DNA of 64,000 bases. Origin: Rhodobacter sp. CZR27. Its GTDB lineage: Bacteria; Pseudomonadota; Alphaproteobacteria; Rhodobacterales; Rhodobacteraceae. A program made the translations under genes and the position numbers. Under the pieces are notes generated by a model. That model saw nothing but the letters and a program-made list of their open reading frames with translations. It did no database searches and was not told the origin of the DNA. The DNA is taken from NCBI RefSeq assembly GCF_002407205.1, contig NZ_CP023548.1, positions 62,001 to 126,000 on the forward strand. Reading direction: 5' to 3'. Positions 1 through 8,369 of the stretch are shown piece by piece; position 1 is the first letter of the stretch; each line of letters opens with the position of its first letter.

Positions 1-467
1 ATGGAGTCGTGGTGCTGCCGCCCTGCATCAACGCCAGCCGCTGGGACAACATCATGGAGCCGGACGGGCGGGGCCGCCTCGCCCTGCGCCTTGGCTTCCG
101 CCAGATCAAGGGCGTGGCCGAGGAGGAGGCGCTCTGGATCGCGGCCGCCCGCGGCAACGGCTATCGCGCGGTCGAGGATGTCTGGCGCCGTGCCGGCGTC
201 GCGCCCGCGACCGTGACGCGGCTGGCGGAGGCCGACTGCTTCGCAGCCCTCGGCCTTTCGCGGCGCGAGGCGATGTGGCAGGCCCGCGCGCTCTCGGGCG
301 ACAAGCCCCTGCCGCTCTTTGCGGGCGATCTGGACGGCGAGGGGATCGTGGAGCCCGCGGTGGCCTTGGCCGAGATGACGCTCGGCCAGCAGGTGGTCGA
401 GGATTACGTGGCCTTCCGCCTCACGCTCCGCGCCCATCCGATGGCGCTCTTGCGCGAGATGGTGTGA
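1..467 (+). CDS. dnaE2: Error-prone DNA polymerase DnaE2 (ImuC), 3' part, apparently truncated at its C-terminus
   Basis: The reading frame is open from the left window edge (codons from base 3) and ends at TGA 465-467, giving 154 visible residues. The sequence matches the late part of the DnaE2 polymerase: LPPCINASRWDN, then RLGFRQIKGV, the WRRAGV helix-hairpin region, RREAMWQARAL and PLPLF. Family members normally continue about 150-200 residues past the HPM.LLR motif with an OB-fold segment. Here the protein stops at AHPMALLREMV, only 17 bp before the convergent imuB stop codon, so no room is left for the missing part. DnaE2 is the catalytic polymerase of the SOS mutasome with ImuA and ImuB. 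In most alphaproteobacteria it follows imuB in the same direction, so the convergent order is odd. Family assignment is firm; whether the gene is functional is unknown. Confidence 0.85.
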   Translation, partial: GVVVLPPCINASRWDNIMEPDGRGRLALRLGFRQIKGVAEEEALWIAAARGNGYRAVEDVWRRAGVAPATVTRLAEADCFAALGLSRREAMWQARALSGDKPLPLFAGDLDGEGIVEPAVALAEMTLGQQVVEDYVAFRLTLRAHPMALLREMV

Positions 468-487
468 GGCCAGGCCCGCCGGCCTCA
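465..487. terminator. Small hairpin containing both the dnaE2 and imuB stop codons
   Basis: TGAGGCC (465-471) and GGCCTCA (481-487) form a perfect 7-bp stem with a 9-nt loop. The stop codon of dnaE2 lies in the left arm and that of imuB in the right arm. No T tract follows on either strand, so it is at best a weak bidirectional terminator. Confidence 0.4.
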
Positions 488-2089
488 GGCCATCTCGCCC
501 TCGAACCACCACCCGCCGGACAAGAGGCCCCCCATCGCCTCGAACATCCAGACCCGCTCGCCCTCGTCGAGTTCCAGCCGCCAGTAATCCCGCGGCCCCG
601 AGCGCCAGTCGGGATCGTCGAGCCACCATTCCGGCAGGATGCGCTCGGGGCCTTCCGCCCGCACCACCCGACGCTCGCGGCGGCGCCAGCGCAGGCGGGT
701 GGGGGGAGAGCCATCGGCCTCCACCGGCTCGGGCGGGAACAGGACCAGCGGGCGCGGGGCAGAGGGGTCGGGCCACGGACCGGCGGGCTCGGACCAGGCC
801 GCGGTCAGGATCAGGGCGGATTTTGCTGGAATGTGGCTCTCGGCCGGGTGGAGGCGTGTCACCGCTTCCATCCCCAGTCGCGCGCCGAGGCGGCCGATCA
901 GGTCCCCCAGCGCATCCGCACGGCCCGCCGCCTCGGCCGGGCCGCGATGGGGGCGGGCCAGCATCGGCTCGGTCTCGACCGCCGACAGGCGCAGGGTGTC
1001 GATGCCGAAGCCCGCGTCGATCCCCGGCAGCTTCAGCGCGAGAAGCGGCCGGATGCGGTCGGGGCTGTCGGCGGGGCGGGCGAGGCCGACCTCGACCGTC
1101 GGCACCTGCCCGTCGGTCCGGAACGCCTGCAACCGCACCCGCCGCGCGCCGCGCCCCCTTTCCTTCAGCCGGGCGCAGAGCGGGGGCAGCAGCCGGTCCA
1201 AGCCGGCCTCGACATCCGCCAGGAGGCCAATCGGCTCGGGCAGCGTCAGGCGCACCGCGAAATGCAGCGGCGCGCTGGCCGGCGAGACCGGCTCGGGCTC
1301 CAGTCCCAGCGCCTGATCCAGCCGACGCAGCACCTCGAGCCCGAAGCGGCGGGCGAGGGTGGCGCGCGGCAGGTCCATGAGATCGGCCACCCGGCGCAGG
1401 CCCAGACGGGTAAGGCCCAGCGCCGTCTCCTCGGGAAGGCGCAGCGCGGCCACGGGCAGCGGGCCGAGCGCCTGCCGCATGTGCCCGGTGGCGGCGATCA
1501 TCCCCAGCGTGCCGCCGGGCGGCGGAGGCAGCATCCGCCGCTTCGCCGCGCGCGAGCGGGTCGCGTGCGCCTCCTGCTCGATGGCGTCGCCGCTGCGCGC
1601 CGCGGTGGCCTGACGCCCCGCATGGCGCGCCAAGGCCCAGGCCGCGCCGGGCGTATCGGCGATGGCCGCGCGGACCGACAGGCCCAGTGCCGCGCAATCG
1701 GCCTCGACCACGCCGAGCAGGGCTGCCTCGCCGCCGAAGAGATGGGCGCAGCCGGTAAGATCGACCGTCAGGCCCGCGGGAGGTTCTTCCGCGATCCATG
1801 GCGAGAACTTGCCTGCCCAGCGGCGAAGCACCGTGAGAAAGGCGGCCTCGGCCGCCGCATCCTCGGCGCAGGTCTCGAGGACGGGGCAGATCGCGGTCGC
1901 GTCGCGCAGCGGCAGGCCGGGGCCGAGACCCAGCGCCTCGGCCTCGACCGAGACCGAGGTCAGGACTTGCGCGCCGCCCCGCTCTTCCACCACCGCCAGC
2001 GGGGGCGGCAAGGCGTCGTTCCGCCGCCGCAGGACACGCTCTACCCCGAGCCGGGGAAACCAGAGGGAGAGAATCCGTCGCTGCGCCAT
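485..2089 (-). CDS. imuB: ImuB, Y-family polymerase-like mutasome subunit
   Basis: A 534-residue protein, the usual ImuB length. It has the N-terminal LSLWFPRLGVERV signature, a DinB/UmuC-like palm and fingers, a helix-hairpin-helix region near RLGLRRVADLMDLPRATL, and the conserved tail RDYWRLELDEGERVW. ImuB is catalytically inactive in known cases and bridges the beta clamp to DnaE2 during SOS mutagenesis. I prefer the start at 2089 because AGGA lies 8 nt upstream of it. The ATG at 2095 would leave only 2 nt to the same ribosome site. A LexA-type box directly abuts the start region. No imuA is seen upstream, where an unrelated inhibitor lipoprotein lies instead, and the downstream dnaE2 fragment faces the opposite way. 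Confidence 0.93.
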   Translation of the reverse strand: MAQRRILSLWFPRLGVERVLRRRNDALPPPLAVVEERGGAQVLTSVSVEAEALGLGPGLPLRDATAICPVLETCAEDAAAEAAFLTVLRRWAGKFSPWIAEEPPAGLTVDLTGCAHLFGGEAALLGVVEADCAALGLSVRAAIADTPGAAWALARHAGRQATAARSGDAIEQEAHATRSRAAKRRMLPPPPGGTLGMIAATGHMRQALGPLPVAALRLPEETALGLTRLGLRRVADLMDLPRATLARRFGLEVLRRLDQALGLEPEPVSPASAPLHFAVRLTLPEPIGLLADVEAGLDRLLPPLCARLKERGRGARRVRLQAFRTDGQVPTVEVGLARPADSPDRIRPLLALKLPGIDAGFGIDTLRLSAVETEPMLARPHRGPAEAAGRADALGDLIGRLGARLGMEAVTRLHPAESHIPAKSALILTAAWSEPAGPWPDPSAPRPLVLFPPEPVEADGSPPTRLRWRRRERRVVRAEGPERILPEWWLDDPDWRSGPRDYWRLELDEGERVWMFEAMGGLLSGGWWFEGEMA

Positions 2090-2095
2090 CCACAT

Positions 2096-2110
2096 GTTCC
2101 TGTTTCGTTC
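2096..2110 (-). promoter_or_regulatory. LexA (SOS) box of imuB
   Basis: GTTC-N7-GTTC at 2096-2110 reads GAAC-N7-GAAC on the imuB strand. That is the direct-repeat operator known for alphaproteobacterial LexA. Its right half overlaps the AGGA ribosome site of imuB, so bound LexA would cover the start region. Confidence 0.8.
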
Positions 2111-2218
2111 AGGATACCGCGGGCAGGACGAAGGAGTCGAGTCAGGGCCGGGAAGGGCGGCGTAGTGGCAGGCCGCACTCCGATTTCAGGCCGCCGGAAA
2201 GCATCGGCAAAGTCCGAG

Positions 2219-2494
2219 TCAGCCGCAGGAGAGGCGGCTGATGCGGTCGGTCGCGGTGGTTTCGACCGTCAGGCGGGCCGGGCTGAAGTCCATCGTCACC
2301 ACATCCCCCGGGCGAACGATCCGCACCGGCTGGCTGAAGCGGATCGAGTCGAACACCTCGACTGGCTGGCCGACCAGACCCTTCAGCCGCACCGCGCCGC
2401 AGCTGTCGGTGGGCAGGACAATTTCCGTTTCCTTGTCCTTGCCGCAGGCAGACAGGCTGGCGAGGGCGGTCAGAAGGATCAGTGTGCGGCGCAT
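2219..2494 (-). CDS. I78-family peptidase inhibitor-like lipoprotein
   Basis: A 91-residue protein with the signal sequence RRTLILLTALASLSAC, whose lipobox points to lipidation at the Cys. The mature part reads DSCGA..L.GLVGQPV followed by FSQPVRIVRPGDVVTMDFSP and a final ISRLSCG. This is the pattern of I78 inhibitors of serine peptidases, where two cysteines can form a disulphide. The start at 2494 is chosen because GGAG lies 6 nt upstream and the signal peptide begins there. The gene stands alone, divergent from adhI. Targets are unknown; a periplasmic role protecting against proteases is inferred from the family. Confidence 0.8.
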   Translation of the reverse strand: MRRTLILLTALASLSACGKDKETEIVLPTDSCGAVRLKGLVGQPVEVFDSIRFSQPVRIVRPGDVVTMDFSPARLTVETTATDRISRLSCG

Positions 2495-2698
2495 CAGGGT
2501 CTCCGGTGAAACGGCGCGCAAGCTAGTCGCGCCGTGTGTCGGAAACAAGGCAAGGAGCGGACCTGAAAACCGCTCCGCGGGGTTCCTTCACGGCTCCGTG
2601 ATGCCCTGACGCACCGCCGGCCGAGAGCCGGCGCAAGGCCCGTTGCGGCCCGCAGCCGATTGCCGCACTCTGGCGCAAACAACAGAGGGAGGGAACCA
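2495..2698. other. Divergent intergenic region between the I78 gene and adhI
   Basis: This 204-bp spacer must hold promoters for both genes. It contains short GC-rich inverted repeats (for example GCCGGC copies near 2620) and TTGC...GCAA around 2669-2687. I could not assign a convincing promoter or regulator site. Confidence 0.4.
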
Positions 2699-3829
2699 AT
2701 GAGGACGAAAGCCGCCGTCGCCGTTGCCGCCGGACAACCGCTGGAGATCATGGAGGTGAACCTCGAGGGCCCGAAGGCCGGCGAGGTGATGGTCGAGATC
2801 AAGGCCACCGGCATCTGCCACACCGACGAGTTCACGCTCTCGGGCGCCGATCCCGAGGGGCTGTTCCCGGCGATCCTCGGGCACGAGGGCGCGGGCGTGG
2901 TGGTCGAGGTCGGCCCCGGCGTGACGAGCGTCAAGCCCGGCGACCACGTCATCCCGCTCTACACGCCGGAATGCCGGCAGTGCCCGTCGTGCCTCAGCCA
3001 GAAGACGAACCTCTGCACCTCGATCCGCGCCACGCAGGGCCAGGGGCTGATGCCCGACGGCACGAGCCGCTTCTCGATGCTCGATGGCACGCCGATCCTG
3101 CACTACATGGGCTGCTCGACCTTCTCGAACTACACGGTGCTGCCCGAGATCGCGGTGGCGAAGGTCCGCGAGGACGCGCCCTTCGACAAGATCTGCTACA
3201 TCGGCTGCGGCGTGACCACCGGCATCGGCGCGGTGATCAACACGGCGAAGGTCGAGATCGGCGCCAAGGCGGTGGTCTTCGGGCTGGGGGGCATCGGGCT
3301 GAACGTGATCCAGGGCCTGCGCCTTGCCGGCGCCGACATGATCATCGGCGTGGACCTCAACAACGCGAAGAAGGAGTGGGGCGAGCGGTTCGGCATGACG
3401 CATTTCGTCAATCCGACCGAGATCGAGGGCGACATCGTTGCCCATCTGGTCAATATGACCAAGACGCCCTTCGACCAGATCGGCGGGGCGGACTACACCT
3501 TCGACTGCACCGGCAATGTGAAGGTGATGCGCCAGGCGCTCGAGGCGTGCCACCGCGGCTGGGGCCAGTCCATCGTGATCGGCGTGGCGCCGGCGGGGGC
3601 CGAGATCCAGACCCGGCCGTTCCAGCTGGTGACGGGGCGGGTCTGGAAGGGCTCGGCCTTCGGCGGCGCGCGCGGCCGGACCGACGTGCCGAGGATCGTC
3701 GACTGGTACATGGAAGGAAAGATCCAGATCGACCCGATGATCACGCACACGCTCTCGCTCGACGAGATCAACCGCGGCTTCGACCTGATGCATGCCGGCG
3801 AGAGCATCCGCTCGGTCGTGGTCTACTGA
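2699..3829 (+). CDS. adhI: S-(hydroxymethyl)glutathione dehydrogenase / class III alcohol dehydrogenase
   Basis: A 376-residue zinc- and NAD-dependent enzyme that oxidises the formaldehyde-glutathione adduct in the cytoplasm. Visible elements are the catalytic zinc ligands C40, H62 and C170, the structural zinc cluster C92-C95-C98-C106, and the Rossmann motif GLGGIG at 195-200. Length and sequence agree closely with R. sphaeroides AdhI as I recall it. The start is the ATG at 2699 behind the strong site GGGAGGG; an upstream in-frame ATG at 2660 has none. The gene is followed by a hairpin, so it is probably a single transcript. The S-formylglutathione hydrolase that usually completes this pathway is not in the window. 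Confidence 0.97.
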   Translation: MRTKAAVAVAAGQPLEIMEVNLEGPKAGEVMVEIKATGICHTDEFTLSGADPEGLFPAILGHEGAGVVVEVGPGVTSVKPGDHVIPLYTPECRQCPSCLSQKTNLCTSIRATQGQGLMPDGTSRFSMLDGTPILHYMGCSTFSNYTVLPEIAVAKVREDAPFDKICYIGCGVTTGIGAVINTAKVEIGAKAVVFGLGGIGLNVIQGLRLAGADMIIGVDLNNAKKEWGERFGMTHFVNPTEIEGDIVAHLVNMTKTPFDQIGGADYTFDCTGNVKVMRQALEACHRGWGQSIVIGVAPAGAEIQTRPFQLVTGRVWKGSAFGGARGRTDVPRIVDWYMEGKIQIDPMITHTLSLDEINRGFDLMHAGESIRSVVVY

Positions 3830-3841
3830 TCCATTCGGTGG

Positions 3842-3868
3842 CGCGGGCCCTTTCGCGGGCCCGCGTTC
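3842..3868 (+). terminator. Hairpin terminator after adhI
   Basis: CGCGGGCCC (3842-3850) pairs perfectly with GGGCCCGCG (3857-3865) across a 6-nt loop and is followed by TTCTG. The T tract is weak. Confidence 0.6.
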
Positions 3869-3897
3869 TGGGGCAGTAAGATGAAAAAGGAACAATG

Positions 3898-4638
3898 ATG
3901 CCCGATACCCGTGCTCCGCGCCTTTGCGTGCTGATCGACGCCGACAACGTGCCGGCCAACTATGCCGAGGCGATCTTCGAGGAAATCGCGGCGCTGGGCG
4001 AAGCTTCCGTCCGCCGGATCTATGGCGACTGGTCCGCGATGCGGCTCAACGCCTGGGCCAAGAAGGTGGCGGCCCTTGGCCTCGTCGCCGACCAGCAGTT
4101 CTCGAACACCAAGGGCAAGAACGCCTCGGACATCGGCCTCGTGATCTCGGCGATGGATTTCCTGCATTCCGGGCTCTTCGACGGCTTCGTGCTGGTCTCC
4201 TCGGACAGCGACTTCACCCGGCTGGCCGCCCGCATTCGCGAGCAGGGCCTCGACGTCTATGGCATCGGCGAGAAGAAGACGCCGGAAGCCTTCCGCATGG
4301 CCTGCAAGCGCTTCATCTACGTCGAGAACCTCGGCGGCGACGAGCCGGCGCCCGTCGCGCGCCCCATCGGCGAGCCGCAGCCCGCCCCCGCCCCGCGCGG
4401 CCAGAAGGAAGAGCCGATGAAGGCGATTCCCCTGATCGTCGCGGCCATGCGCGCCATCGACCCCGAGGGCGAGTGGTATACGCTGGGCCAGATCGGCCAG
4501 TTCATCACGCAGGCCAATCCTGACTTCGACACGCGGACCTACGGCAGCGCCAAGCTTTCGGACCTGATCAAGAAGATCAGCCGGTTCGAGGTGAAGCCCG
4601 GGCCGGGCGGCCAGCTTCAGGCGCGCGACCTCGCCTGA
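3898..4638 (+). CDS. NYN-domain (PIN-like) RNase-like protein with C-terminal LOTUS/OST-HTH domain
   Basis: A 246-residue protein. The N-terminal NYN domain (about residues 7-140) carries the acidic metal-binding set seen in this fold: LIDADNVP, GDWS, AMDFL and LVSSDSDFTRLA. A proline-rich linker follows, then a LOTUS/OST-HTH domain from about residue 170 (IPLIVAAMRAIDPEGEWYTL to the end). NYN proteins are nucleases and LOTUS domains bind RNA, so a structured-RNA endonuclease is likely, but the substrate is unknown. Of the two adjacent ATGs I choose 3898, which sits 6 nt from AAGGA; 3895 would be only 3 nt away. The gene is monocistronic by position, between two hairpin/promoter regions. Confidence 0.85.
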   Translation: MPDTRAPRLCVLIDADNVPANYAEAIFEEIAALGEASVRRIYGDWSAMRLNAWAKKVAALGLVADQQFSNTKGKNASDIGLVISAMDFLHSGLFDGFVLVSSDSDFTRLAARIREQGLDVYGIGEKKTPEAFRMACKRFIYVENLGGDEPAPVARPIGEPQPAPAPRGQKEEPMKAIPLIVAAMRAIDPEGEWYTLGQIGQFITQANPDFDTRTYGSAKLSDLIKKISRFEVKPGPGGQLQARDLA

Positions 4639-4649
4639 GGCCCGGCAGT

Positions 4650-4677
4650 CCTTGACCCCTGCCGCACTTCGTCTAGG
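4650..4677 (+). promoter_or_regulatory. Candidate sigma70-type promoter for the DUF4170-waaA-lpxK operon
   Basis: TTGACC (4650-4655), a 16-bp spacer and TAGGGT (4672-4677) lie just upstream of the DUF4170 gene. The match is partial. Confidence 0.45.
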
Positions 4678-4713
4678 GTGCGCGACATTCCGCCCAGCCC
4701 AAGGAGCAGCGAC

Positions 4714-4959
4714 ATGGCCCAGCGTCTTCACCTCGTTTTCGGCGGCGAACTCGTCAGCCCCACGAAAAACGTGTTCAAGGACGTGAAGGCCATCCACATC
4801 GTCGGCATGTTCCCCGACTATGCCTCGGCCTATTCCGCCTGGAAGGCCGAGGCGCAGCGCACGGTGGACGATGCCCACGTCCGCTACTTCATCGCCCATA
4901 TCCACCGGCTGCGGGACGAGGAACAGCCCGCCTCCGCCACCGAAGAACTCGGGAGCTGA
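4714..4959 (+). CDS. DUF4170 family protein
   Basis: An 81-residue soluble protein starting MAQRLHLVFGGEL, with the family pattern IHIVGMFPDY..AYSAWKAEAQ and a VRYFIAHIHRL end. No catalytic motif or membrane segment is visible and the function is unknown. The start at 4714 follows AAGGAG with good spacing; the earlier ATG at 4678 lacks one. It sits 12 bp ahead of waaA, and this order recurs in Rhodobacterales as far as I recall, which suggests a link to lipid A/Kdo assembly or only co-transcription. Confidence 0.85.
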   Translation: MAQRLHLVFGGELVSPTKNVFKDVKAIHIVGMFPDYASAYSAWKAEAQRTVDDAHVRYFIAHIHRLRDEEQPASATEELGS

Positions 4960-4971
4960 CACGACCCCCGC

Positions 4972-6162
4972 ATGGCGAACTCCTTCGGCCTCCCGCTCGG
5001 AACCGCCTCGCGGCGTGAGGCCGCCGAGGGGCCGGTGCGCCCGCCGCGGCCGCTGGGCAAGCTGGTGTGGCTGCACGCGCCGTCGCGCGATGCAGCGCGG
5101 CCGATGGCCGAACTCGGGCGGCGCATCATCCTGGACGAGGGTTTCCCGGTCTTGCTGACCACCGATGCGCAGGTGAGTTCGGGCGGGATCCTGATCGTGC
5201 AGCCGCCCCCGGCGGACACGCAGTCGGCAGTGGCGGCCTTTCTCGACCATTGGAAGCCCGACGCCGCCTTCATGTCCGAGGGCGAGCTGCGCCCCACGCT
5301 GATCCACGAGGCTTCTGCCCGCTCGATCCCGCTGGCCATGATCGACGGCGTAGCGCCGCGCGTCCTGCCGGGGCGGGAAAGCTGGTGGCCGGGGCAGATG
5401 CGCAGCCTGCTGTCGCGCTTCCGCCATGTCTTCACCGTGGACGAGGCCGCGGCGCGCGCCTTCCGGCGCGCCGGCAGCCCGCCCGCCATCACGCAGGTCG
5501 CCGGGCGGCTGGAGGAGGGCAGCCTTGCGCTGCCCTGCACCGAAGCCGAGCGCGCGGCGCTGGCGCGGCTTCTGGCCACCCGGCAGGTCTGGCTGGCCGC
5601 CGGCCTGCCCGAGGCCGAGGAGGCCGCAGTGATCGCCGCGCACCATGCCGCGCTGAAGCTTGCGCACCGGCTTTTGCTGATCATCGTGCCGCAGGACCCC
5701 GAGCGCGCGGGTCCGCTGGCGACGATCCTGCAGGAGAGGGAGGGCTGGAAGGTCGCTCGCCGCTCGGCCGACGAGGAGCCCGACGCCGAGACCGAGGTCT
5801 TCGTGGCCGACGGGGCGGCCGAACTCGGCCTCTGGTATCGGCTGGCGCCGGTGACGTGGCTCGGCGGCAGCCTCACCGGGGGCTGCATCCGCGATCCGAT
5901 GGAGGCCGCCTCGCTCGGCTCGGCCATCGTCCACGGCCCGCGATCCGGCATCCATGGCGTCACCCTGTCGCGTCTGGTGGCGGCGCGGGCCTCGATGCCG
6001 GTCAATTCCGCACGGGGCTTGGCCGAGGCGCTGGCGGATCTTCTGGCGCCGGACCGGGTGGCGCGGCTGGCGCATGCCGGCTGGGCCGTGGCCTCGGACG
6101 GAACCGAGGTGACGGACCGGTTCGTCGCGCTTGCCGGGCGCCTCGTGGACAGGGATCCGTGA
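4972..6162 (+). CDS. waaA: 3-deoxy-D-manno-octulosonic acid (Kdo) transferase
   Basis: A 396-residue enzyme that transfers Kdo from CMP-Kdo to lipid IVA at the inner membrane. It shows the GT-B N-terminal Kdo-transferase domain with [13 protein letters not shown] and the acidic acceptor region FMSEGELRP. The C-terminal nucleotide-sugar lobe has [19 protein letters not shown]. It is slightly shorter than the roughly 425-residue norm because the N-terminal membrane anchor is reduced. No strong ribosome site precedes the ATG. The stop overlaps the lpxK start (ATGA), which supports translational coupling within the lipid A operon. Confidence 0.9.
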   Translation: MANSFGLPLGTASRREAAEGPVRPPRPLGKLVWLHAPSRDAARPMAELGRRIILDEGFPVLLTTDAQVSSGGILIVQPPPADTQSAVAAFLDHWKPDAAFMSEGELRPTLIHEASARSIPLAMIDGVAPRVLPGRESWWPGQMRSLLSRFRHVFTVDEAAARAFRRAGSPPAITQVAGRLEEGSLALPCTEAERAALARLLATRQVWLAAGLPEAEEAAVIAAHHAALKLAHRLLLIIVPQDPERAGPLATILQEREGWKVARRSADEEPDAETEVFVADGAAELGLWYRLAPVTWLGGSLTGGCIRDPMEAASLGSAIVHGPRSGIHGVTLSRLVAARASMPVNSARGLAEALADLLAPDRVARLAHAGWAVASDGTEVTDRFVALAGRLVDRDP

Positions 6163-7154
6163 TGCGCCCGCCCGGCTTCTGGTTCACGCCGCCCGATCGG
6201 CCCGCCTGGCCCGCGCGGCTGCTGGCGCCGCTGGGCCGCCTCTACGCCGCGGCCACCGCGCGGCGGCTGCGGGCCGCGGGCCATCGCGCCTCGGTTCCGG
6301 TCATCTGCATCGGCAACCTGAACGCCGGCGGCACCGGCAAGACGCCGGCGACCATCGCGCTGATGCAGCGGCTTCAGGCGCGCGGGATCGAGGCGCATGT
6401 CGTCTCGCGCGGGCATGGCGGGCAGCTCGAGGGTCCGGTTCGCGTCGATCCGCGCCGGCATCGCGCGGCGGACGTGGGGGACGAGCCGCTGCTGATCGCG
6501 GCCTTCGGCCCCGCCTGGATCGCCCGCGACCGCGCGGCGGGCGTTCGCGCCGCCGAGGCGGCGGGTGCGCGGGTGATCCTGCTCGACGACGGCTTCCAGA
6601 ACCCTTCGGTGGTCAAGGATCTCTCGCTGGTGGTCGTCGATGCCGCGGTCGGCTTCGGCAACGGCCGCTGCCTGCCCGCCGGACCGCTGCGCGAGCCGGT
6701 GGCGGTGGGGCTGGCGCGCGCCGACCTGATCCTGTCGATCGGCGACGAGGCCGCGCAGCGGCGCTTCGCGGGCGACTGGCCCGACCTGCCGGTGCCGCGG
6801 CTGACCGCACAGCTCCGCACCCTTCGGATGGGGATGGACTGGCAGGGCGCGCGGGTGCTGGCCTTCGCCGGCATCGGCCGACCCGAGAAGTTCTTTGCCT
6901 CGCTCCGGGCCGAGGGGGCGGAGCTCGTTCGGGCCGAGGCGCTGGACGATCACCAGCCGCTGGGCGAGGCGCTGATGCGGCGGCTGGAGATCGAGGCCAT
7001 GGCGCTGGGCGCGCAGCTTGTCACCACCGAGAAGGACGCCGTCCGCCTGCCGGCGTCGTTCCGCCCCAAGGTGCTGACGCTTCCGGTGCGGCTGGAGCCG
7101 GACGACTGGGCGCCGCTCGATGCGGCGCTGGACCGTCTCGGGCTGGCAGCTTAG
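6162..7154 (+). CDS. lpxK: Tetraacyldisaccharide 4'-kinase
   Basis: A 330-residue kinase that phosphorylates the 4' position of the lipid A disaccharide at the membrane. The P-loop is [17 protein letters not shown] near residue 45. Further family blocks are [30 protein letters not shown] and the C-terminal [10 protein letters not shown]. Length is typical. The ATG at 6162 overlaps the waaA TGA by 4 nt. Together with waaA it covers two consecutive late steps of lipid A-Kdo synthesis. Confidence 0.95.
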   Translation: MRPPGFWFTPPDRPAWPARLLAPLGRLYAAATARRLRAAGHRASVPVICIGNLNAGGTGKTPATIALMQRLQARGIEAHVVSRGHGGQLEGPVRVDPRRHRAADVGDEPLLIAAFGPAWIARDRAAGVRAAEAAGARVILLDDGFQNPSVVKDLSLVVVDAAVGFGNGRCLPAGPLREPVAVGLARADLILSIGDEAAQRRFAGDWPDLPVPRLTAQLRTLRMGMDWQGARVLAFAGIGRPEKFFASLRAEGAELVRAEALDDHQPLGEALMRRLEIEAMALGAQLVTTEKDAVRLPASFRPKVLTLPVRLEPDDWAPLDAALDRLGLAA

Positions 7155-7223
7155 GTCCGATCTGGCGCAGTCGCCGCCCGGCGGGTGACGCGTCAGCCCT
7201 GCTCGGCGGGCTTGCCCGCAACC

Positions 7224-8369
7224 TCAGCCCTGCGCCGCGAGTTCGGCCGCAACCTCGGCATCATGCTCGCCCAGCCGTGGCGCCGGGCGGCCCAGCGCGA
7301 GTTCGGCATCCGAGAACACGAAGGGCGAGCGGACGCCCGGGACGCCCGCCACCTCGATCCGCATGCCCCGGTGCAGGATCTGCGGATCGGCGAAGACCCC
7401 GGTCATGTCGTTGATCGGGCCGGCCGGCACGCCCTCGGCCTCGCAGGCCGCCAGCAGATCCGCCTTGCGCCAGCCGCGGGTGACGGCTGTCAACGCCTCG
7501 GTCAGGGCGGCCCGGTTCGTCACCCGGTCCGCGTTGGTCAGGAAGGCGGGCGCGGTCGCGAGGGCGGGAAGCCCCAGCAGCGCGCAAAGCCTGCGGTATT
7601 GCGCGTCGTTGCCGGTCGCAATGATGATCCAGCCGTCGGCGCAGTCGAAGACCGCATAGGGCGCGAGGTTCGGATGGGCGTTGCCCATCTTCCGGGGCGC
7701 CACGCCGGTCGCGAGGTAGTTCATCGCCTGATTGGCCATGATCCCCGCCGCAACATCCATCAACGCCATGTCGATCTGCTGCCCCCGGCCGGTGGTGGCG
7801 CGCTGGTGCAGGGCGGCAAGGATCGCCGTGGCCGCGTAGATCCCGGTGAAGATGTCGGTGACGGCCACGCCCACCTTCTGCGGCTGGCCCTCGGCCTCGC
7901 CGGTCACGCTCATCAGCCCGGCCATGCCCTGGATGATGAAGTCATAGCCCGCGCGGTGGGCATAGGGCCCCGTCTGTCCGAAGCCGGTGATCGAGCAGTA
8001 GACCAGCCGCGGATTGACCTCGCGCAGGCTGTCCCAGTCGAGGCGGTATTTTGCAAGGCCGCCGACCTTGAAGTTCTCGATCACCACATCGGCACCGGTC
8101 ACCAGACGGCGAACGGTCTCCTGCCCCTCCGCGGTGCGGAAATCGGCCGTGACGGAGCGCTTCCCGCGGTTCGCGGCGTGAAAGTAGGCGGCCGAGCGGT
8201 CGCCCTCGCGCTCGATGAACGGAGGGCCCCAGCGGCGCGTGTCGTCGCCCTCCGGCGCCTCGACCTTGACGACATCGGCACCAAGGTCGGCCAGCACCTG
8301 CCCGGCCCAGGGCCCGGCCAGGATCCGGGCGAGTTCCACCACCCGGACGCCGGCGAGCGGTGCGCTCAT
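7224..8369 (-). CDS. CaiB/BaiF (family III) CoA transferase
   Basis: A 381-residue enzyme of the formyl-CoA transferase type. It has the N-terminal LAGVRVVELARILAGPWAGQ, the conserved Asp-containing LGADVVKVEAPEGDDTR region, RGKRSVTADFRT, and YCSITGFGQTGPYA. The C-terminal LGEHDAEV is also typical. Members move CoA between carboxylic acids through a covalent Asp-acyl intermediate. The substrate cannot be read from the sequence. Its ATG overlaps the stop of the DsbA-like gene (ATGA), so the three-gene set dciA, dsbA-like, CoA transferase is probably one transcript. Confidence 0.93.
   Translation of the reverse strand: MSAPLAGVRVVELARILAGPWAGQVLADLGADVVKVEAPEGDDTRRWGPPFIEREGDRSAAYFHAANRGKRSVTADFRTAEGQETVRRLVTGADVVIENFKVGGLAKYRLDWDSLREVNPRLVYCSITGFGQTGPYAHRAGYDFIIQGMAGLMSVTGEAEGQPQKVGVAVTDIFTGIYAATAILAALHQRATTGRGQQIDMALMDVAAGIMANQAMNYLATGVAPRKMGNAHPNLAPYAVFDCADGWIIIATGNDAQYRRLCALLGLPALATAPAFLTNADRVTNRAALTEALTAVTRGWRKADLLAACEAEGVPAGPINDMTGVFADPQILHRGMRIEVAGVPGVRSPFVFSDAELALGRPAPRLGEHDAEVAAELAAQG

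Noticed and set aside
2096..2218. A possible imuA upstream of imuB
   Set aside because: Only 123 bp are available and no RecA-like frame is present.
3823..6953. Long minus-strand frames (750 and 689 residues) across the NYN gene, waaA and lpxK
   Set aside because: They overlap three well-supported plus-strand genes and have the Arg/Pro/Gly composition of GC-rich shadows.
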